A model generated the notes under the pieces. That model did not search any database. It saw nothing but the letters and a program-made list of their open reading frames with translations, and was not told where the DNA came from. This document shows positions 58,254-64,000 of a stretch of DNA of 64,000 nt, in pieces. The translations under genes were made by a program, and so were the position numbers. Position 1 is the stretch's first letter. Each line of letters starts with the position of its first letter. Origin of the DNA: Callipepla californica brunnescens (lineage: Eukaryota; Chordata; Aves; Galliformes; Odontophoridae); assembly GCA_023055505.1 (NCBI GenBank), contig JALIRH010000095.1, positions 186,001 to 250,000 of the forward strand, read 5' to 3'.

Positions 58254-61200
58254 TGAACCATAACATCAGGGCCCCATAAATATCATCGGAATTGGCAACA
58301 CAAACGGTTTGATAGTAGCTACCCGATCTTCAGGTCCTCTGATTGGAATGAACTCAGCACTTTGCTGGCTGTTCCTTGCACCTCCCACCCCAGCTAATGT
58401 ATGGGATGATTTGTATGATGTAACCCAAAACCAAACCCCAGGCCTACCCCTTCTCTCACCCTGACACTCGAACCAAACCTCCGCCTAAACCTAACCCTAA
58501 TATCTAAGCCTAAGCCTAACCCTTCCAATTGCCCTAGCCCTAACACTAACCCTTTTCCTATACCTAACCCTGACCTCAGCCCTGATCCTAACCTTTCCCT
58601 AACCCTAACACCAACCCGTAACATCATTTGAATCCTAATCCTATTCCAAACCTTAACCCTATCCCAAGGCCTAACCCTACTCTGACCTTTACACTCCAAC
58701 TAACCCAACCTCGATCAAGAAATACAAATGGAATCCTAAACCTAAACCTAAACCTAAACCTACTGCTAACACCACAAGTCAGCCTACTTTTCTCCCTAAA
58801 TCTAATCACAAATCTCAAAAAATCTTTGTCCCTAACCCTAATCATAAATCCAGTCCAAACTCTGAAACTTTCCCAAAACCTATGCCTATTCCTAACACTT
58901 ACTCTTACCCTAAGTCTATCCCTAACACTAACCCTTCTCCCAGACACAACCCTAAAGCCAACACTAATCCTAACCTAATCTTTATCCTAATCCTAAACCT
59001 AATCCTAACTCTTACCCTAATTCTAACTCTACCCTAACCCTAACTCTGACCCTCAAACCAAACCCACATTTAAGCACAACCCTAATCCCGACACCTAGCA
59101 TCAGATTACCACAACCCTAACGGAACCCTAACCCTAACACTAATGCTATGACTATCCCAAACCCTAACCCAAGTACTAGACCAAACCATACCCCTATCCC
59201 TCACTCTAAAACTAACAACCCTAACTAAACTCTAACCGTAACCCTATCCCTAATACTAACACTAATCATCTTTTAAACACCAGTGTTATTCCTATTCCTA
59301 AACCTTACCCAATCTCCAAATGAAATCCAAGGCCGGTGCCTTCTCACACCCTAACGATCAAACCAAACCTACATCTAAACCTAACCCTAAATCCAATCTT
59401 TACCCTAAACCATACACTTGCCCTGGCCTTAACACTAACCCTTTCCCTATACCTAACCCTAACCCTAACCTTAACACTAATTTGAGGCCTATCCCTAGTA
59501 GGAACCCAAAACCTAATTGGAATCTGAATCCTGTTCTTAACCTTAACCCTAACACGACTTAACTCTACTCTGACCCTAAAAGTCAAATTAACCCTACTCC
59601 TTACCCTAAACCTCAATCTAAACCTAAACCTAACCCTAAACCTAAACTTCACAAGAACACTCAACCTAATCCTAGCACTAACCTAAACTAAAACTAAAAC
59701 AACTTTTCTGCTAACCCTAATCCTAAATCTAACCCTAACCCCAAAACTCCCCCAAACCTGACCCTAAACCTAATCCACTCCAAAATCCTTACCCTAACCC
59801 TACCCCCAAACACCCTAATACTAGAACTAAAGCAATCCTTCACCCTAACCCTAAAACTAACAATTTAACTTTGACCCTAAAACTCAAATTCACCCTACAT
59901 ACACTTGATGCTACCTAGGTTAGGGTCAGGCTCAATCTGGGTTTTGTGTTGGGGTCAAAGGGATAGGGTTAGGGTAGAGTTCGAGTTAGGATGAAGGTAA
60001 TGCTTACAGATATGTTTAGAGAATGGAACAGGGTTAGGGTTAAGGTTAGGGTAAGGTTGAAGGTTAGGCTCAGGGACAGATTTAGGGTTAGAGTTTGGGT
60101 TCCTTTTAGGTTTAGGGATAGGGTTAGGGTACGGTTAGGTATTGTACAACGCTAAGTGTTAGCTTCTGGGTAAGGGATAGGGTTAGGGTAAGGGTTAGAT
60201 TCAGGGTTAGGGTTAGCATTAGCATCAGGGTTAGGGTTATGGTAAGAGTTAGGATAGGGAATGGGATACAGTTAGGGTAAGGGTTAGGAATAGGGTTAGG
60301 GTTACATTAAGGTTAGGGTTAGTGTTTGGATCAGGGGTAGGGTTAGGAATAAAGTTAGAGTAAGGGCTAGGATTAGGGTTAGGGTTAGGGTAGGGATACG
60401 GTTAGGGTAGAGTTAAGGTTAGGGTAGGGTTAGGGTTAGGGTTAGGGTAAGGGTTAGGGTTAGGGTTAGGGTTAGGGTTAGGGTTAGGTTAGGGTTTGGG
60501 TTATGGTAAGAGTTAGGATAGGGATTGTGATACGGTTAGGGTAAGGGTTAGGAATAGGGATAGGGTTTGATTAGGGTAAGGGTTATTGTTTGGATTAGGG
60601 GTAGGGTTACGAATAAAGTTAGAGTTAGGGCTAGGATTAGGGTTAGGGTTCGGGATTGGATTAGTGTTAGGGTAAGGAATAAAGTTAGAGTTAGTGTTAG
60701 GATTAGGGTTAGGGTAAAGTAGGGTTAGGGGTAGGGTTAGGGTTAGGGTTAGGGTTAGGGTTAGGGTAGGGTTAGGGTTAGAGTTTGGGTTAGGCTAGGG
60801 TTAGGGTAAGGGTTAGGGTTAGGGTTAGGGTTAGGGTTAGGGTTAGGGTAGGGTTAGGGTTAGGGTTAGGGTTAGGGTTAGGGTTAGGGTTAGGGTAGGG
60901 TTAGGGTTAGGGTTAGGGTTAAGGTTAAATTTATTGTTAGGGTTAGGGTTAGGGTTAGGGTTAGGGTTAGGGTTAGGGTTAGGGTTAGGGTTAGGGTAGG
61001 GTTAGGGTTAGGGTTAGGGTTAGGGTTAGGGTTAGGGTAGGGTTGGGGTTAGGGTTAGGGTTAGGGTTAGGGTTAGGGTATGCTTAGGGTTAGGGTTAGG
61101 GTTAGGGTTAGGGTTAGGGTTAGGGTTAGGGTTAGGGTTAGGGTTAGGGTTAGGGTTAGGGTTAGGGTTAGGGTTAGGGTTAGGGTTAGGGTTAGGGTTA

Positions 61201-63505
61201 GGGTTAGGGTTAGGGTTAGGGTTAGGTAAGGGTTAGGGTTAGGGTAAGAATTAGGATAGGGATTGTGATACAGTTAAGGTAAGGGTTAGGAATTAGAGTT
61301 AGGGTTAGGGTTAGGATTAGGGTTAGGGTTAGGTTAGGGTTAGGGTTAGGGTTAAGGTTAGAGTTAGGGTTAGGGTTAGGGTTAGGTAAGGGTTAGGGTT
61401 AGGGTAAGAATTAGGATAGGGATTGTGATACAGTTAAGGTAAGGGTTAGGAATTAGGGTTAGGGTTAGGGTTAGGGTTAGGTTTAGGTTTAGGTTTAGGT
61501 TTAGGGTTAGGGTTAGGGTTAGTGTTAGGGTAGGTTAGGGTTAGGGTATGGTAGGGTTAGGGTTAGGGTAGGGTAAGGGTTAGCATTAGGTTTAGGGTTA
61601 GGGTTAGGTTTAGAGTTAGGTTAGGGCTAGGTTTAGGGTTAGGGTTAATGTAGTTTAGGGCTAGGGTTAGGGTTAGGGTTAGGATAGGGTTAATGTAGGG
61701 TTAGGGTTAGTGCTAGGAATCAATTTGGAGGAAGGAAAAGGTATAGGAATTGGTTCATTGTTAGCGTTAGTCTTCAGGGTTAGGGTTCGGATTTAGCACT
61801 ATGTTTCAGGTTCCTTTTAGGTTTAGTGATAAGGATTAGGGGTACGTTTAGGTATTGTACAATGCTAAGTGTTAGCTTCTGGGTGGGGGTTGGGGTTAGA
61901 TTAAGGGTGAGGGTTAGGGTTAGGACTAGATTTAGGATTAGGTTTAGGAATAGGTTTTCTTTGATTGTTAGGGTGAGAGAAAGGTTAGGCCTTGGGTTTG
62001 TTTTTGGAATAGTTTTGGGTTTCAGAATAGGAATTGGGTTAGTATTTGGAATCTGATTGCTTTAGTATTAGTGTTAGGGTGGGGGTTAGAAGTTAGGTGA
62101 GCGTTGTGGTAATCTAATGCTTTGTGTTAGGCTTAGGGTTGGGCTTTTACTTGAGGTTGGTGTTAGGGTCAGCTTTAGTTTGAAGGTAGATTTAGAGTTT
62201 AAATTGTGGTCATGCTTGGGATTAGTTTTAGAGTTAGGGTAAGATTTAGGTTTCCTTTCAGTGTTAGGCTGTGAGAATTGTAGGCTTTGTGTTTTTGGGT
62301 TTGTGTTGGGTTTAGGAATTGGAATAGTGTTTGGGATAGTGTTAGCGTTAAGGCTGGGGTTAGAGTTAGGTGATGGCTGTGGTAATCTAATGCTTTGTGT
62401 TAGGTTTAGGGTTGGGCTTCAATCTGGGGTTGGTTTTAAGGTCCCATTTAGATTTCAGGAAGAATTGGAGTTCAATTGAGGTAACGGTTAGGATTAGATT
62501 TAGGGTTCTGATAAGGGTTAGGTTAGGGTTAGGGTTTGGTTCCAAGTTGTTTTTAGGGTTAGGGTTAACGTTAGGTTTCAGGATAGGGTTAGGAATATAG
62601 CTAGGTGTTTGTTAGGTAAGGTTTAGTCCTGGGGTTTCAGTTCGGGTTAGGTGAAGCGTTAGTTTTACAGTTAGAAGACATGTTAGGGTTAGGGTTAGGT
62701 TTTGGTGTAGATTTAGGTTTAGGGTAAGGGTTAGGGATGTAGATGAAGGGTTCTCTTTAGTTTTAGGACCAGGGAAGGGTCCTAAAAGGGCCTTGGCTAA
62801 GGGTGAGTTTTAGTATTTGATTTAGCGTTGCGTTCAGGTCTAGGTTAGTTTGAGTGTCAGGCTGAGAGAAGGGGTAGGCCTTGGGTTTGGTTCTGGCTTA
62901 GTGTTAGGTTTAGGAATAGGAATAGTTTTGGTGTTTGGATTGGGTTTGGGGTTAGTAGTAGGGATTGGATTGGGGTTAGTGTTAGGTGAGATCTGCGGTA
63001 ATCTGATGCTTTCTTTGAGGCTTGAGGTTTGAGCTTAAACGTGGTGTTGGTTTTAGGGTAGGATTTAGGGCTAGGGTTTGGTTGAGGGTAGCATTAGGTT
63101 TAGGTTTAGGGGAAGGGTTTTGGTTAGGGTAGAGGTTAGAATTCTGGTTTGGGTTAGGAATAGGGTTCTGGACAAGGTAAGGATTTAGTCCTAGGTTTCC
63201 AGTTAGGGTAAGGTGAAGTGCTGGTGTTCTAGTTAGGAGAAGAGTTAGGTTGAGGTTTCGGGTTAGGTTTTTTTGTCGATTTAGGTTTTAGGTAAGGGGT
63301 AGATTTTAGACAACATGAGCTTTCTGGTCAGAGTAGGGTTAGGCCTTAGAATATGGATAAGATTAGGATAAATGGAGGGTTAGTTTCGGGTTTAGGTTAG
63401 TTTGAGTGTTAGGCTGAGAGAAGGGGAGGGCCTTGGGTTTGGGTTTGGTTTAGGGTTTAGATAAGGTTTAGGAATAGGAGTAGGTTTGGGGTTTGGATTG
63501 GGTTT
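58234..63505. repeat. Unit 6 of the macrosatellite, contiguous with the retrovirus
   Basis: Protease part 58234-58420, CCCTAA arm 58421-59912, switch 59913-59920, TTAGGG arm 59921-63505. It shares with unit 1 alone the variants aagaaatac (58721 versus 808), ctatgactatcc (about 59146 versus 1230), and the short island at about 62746 (gatgaagggttctc). It contains the longest perfect TTAGGG run in the window (about 61084-61226). No gene is visible. Confidence 0.92.
58266..58420 (-). pseudogene. pro: End of retroviral protease, source copy of the array fragment
   Basis: The minus-strand frame reads a glycine-rich GVGG stretch, then EFIPIRGPEDRVATIKPFV and a short tail to TGA at 58266-58268. This matches the carboxy part of a retroviral aspartic protease. 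Telomere-like sequence begins immediately upstream at 58421 (taaccc). The same fragment opens every unit of the array, but only here and at 1-502 is it still attached to reverse transcriptase. Confidence 0.82.
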
Positions 63506-64000
63506 GGGGTTAGCTTTAGGGCTTGGTTTTGGTTTTGGTTTCGAGTTAGGTGAGGGTTGTGGTAATCTGATGCTTTGTTCAAGTTTTAGGGTTGGGCTTC
63601 AATTTGGGTTTTGGATTAGGATCAGAGTTAGGGATAGCTTGAAGGTAGAGTTAGGATTCGGGTAATAGCTACAGTGATTCTTATGGAGACGATTTGGGTC
63701 AAGGGTAAGTATTAGGCTTAGCTTTAGATTTAGAGTTAGCTTTAGGTTTAGGATTAGAGTTGTGGTTTTGGTTGGGAGTAGGGTTAGTGCTAGGTTTGAG
63801 GTTAGGGTTAGGGTTAGGTTTAGCATTTCAAGTAAGGCTTAGGGTTCTGGTTAGGTTGAGGTTGAGGGTTGGGTTGTGAGTTAGGGCAAAGATTGTGGAT
63901 AGGGTAAAGGTTGGAGCTTGGATTAGGTTTCGGGTTAGCAATAGTCTTAGGTGTCATTTCTCCTCTGTACAAATCAGGTGTGATTCCACTGCTTCGAAAT
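63506..64000. repeat. Diverged subtelomeric repeat beyond the array unit end
   Basis: Where units 1-4 jump to the retroviral fragment (acttgatag), unit 6 continues with ggttagctttaggg and related degenerate telomere-like sequence, including another GTGGTAATCTGATGCTTT box at about 63559. The final 40 bp lose the repeat character. No gene is visible. Confidence 0.8.

Larger units (their letters stand above)
54054..58420 (-). mobile_element. Defective endogenous retrovirus, protease end to 3' LTR
   Basis: Minus-strand order from right to left: end of protease (58420-58266), reverse transcriptase (58253-57178), connection and RNase H (57159-56467), integrase (56460-55627), env (55594-54467), polypurine tract, LTR. 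Gag, the start of protease, the primer-binding site and the 5' LTR are missing; the element is cut at 58420, where telomere-like CCCTAA repeats begin. Several frameshifts and a nonsense codon break pol. It is an alpharetrovirus-like/class II avian ERV on general family knowledge, and non-functional. Confidence 0.9.

Noticed and set aside
1..64000. tRNA, rRNA or other structured RNA genes
   Set aside because: No cloverleaf, A/B box or rRNA-like sequence recognised on either strand by eye. A covariance-model scan would be needed to be sure.

Overview
The window is non-coding-dominated, repeat-saturated DNA from the subtelomere of a vertebrate chromosome. A bird is most likely, probably galliform (chicken or a relative). 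The reasons are vertebrate TTAGGG and degenerate TTAGGG repeats over roughly half the window, a defective retrovirus whose Env transmembrane part is of the avian alpharetrovirus kind, solo LTRs, and GC-rich CpG islands buried in short-period minisatellites, as seen on avian microchromosomes. The species is an inference. There are no prokaryotic features and almost no intact genes. Most open frames here are by-products of repeats whose period is not a multiple of three.

Layout. Positions 1-26081 hold a head-to-tail array of about 5.3-5.7 kb units (four complete, a fifth cut off at 26081). Each unit has a short retroviral protease-gene fragment, a 1.5 kb CCCTAA-rich arm, a palindromic ACCTAGGT switch point, and a 3.6-4 kb TTAGGG-rich arm. 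Positions 26082-32237 are an 11-bp-period minisatellite split by a CpG island that carries what reads as coding exon 1 of SGF29 (SAGA-complex factor). Positions 32238-37973 are an 8-bp-period minisatellite carrying two LTR insertions. Positions 37974-48060 are degenerate telomere-like repeats with kilobase-scale internal duplications. Positions 48060-49680 are a rearranged piece of the array unit holding a third solo LTR. Positions 49681-50518 carry the terminal coding exon of SGF29 with local duplications. Positions 50690-51900 hold a second CpG island and two candidate exons of an unidentified gene, followed by a 10-bp-period minisatellite (52080-54053) with four copies of a module bearing a CTCF-like motif. 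Positions 54054-58420 are a minus-strand defective endogenous retrovirus (3' LTR, env, integrase, RNase H, reverse transcriptase, end of protease). It runs directly into a sixth array unit (58234-63505), then diverged subtelomeric sequence to the end.

How it fits together. Base 1 corresponds to base 57919, and units 1 and 6 share private variants, so the window seems to contain about one period of a 57.9 kb higher-order duplication. The array looks like the product of tandem duplication after a retrovirus became joined to subtelomeric repeat: units 2-5 each begin with the same truncated 187-bp retroviral piece. SGF29 exon 1 and its last exon lie in the right order and orientation about 22 kb apart, but everything I can see between them is satellite or LTR, so the gene copy appears gutted.
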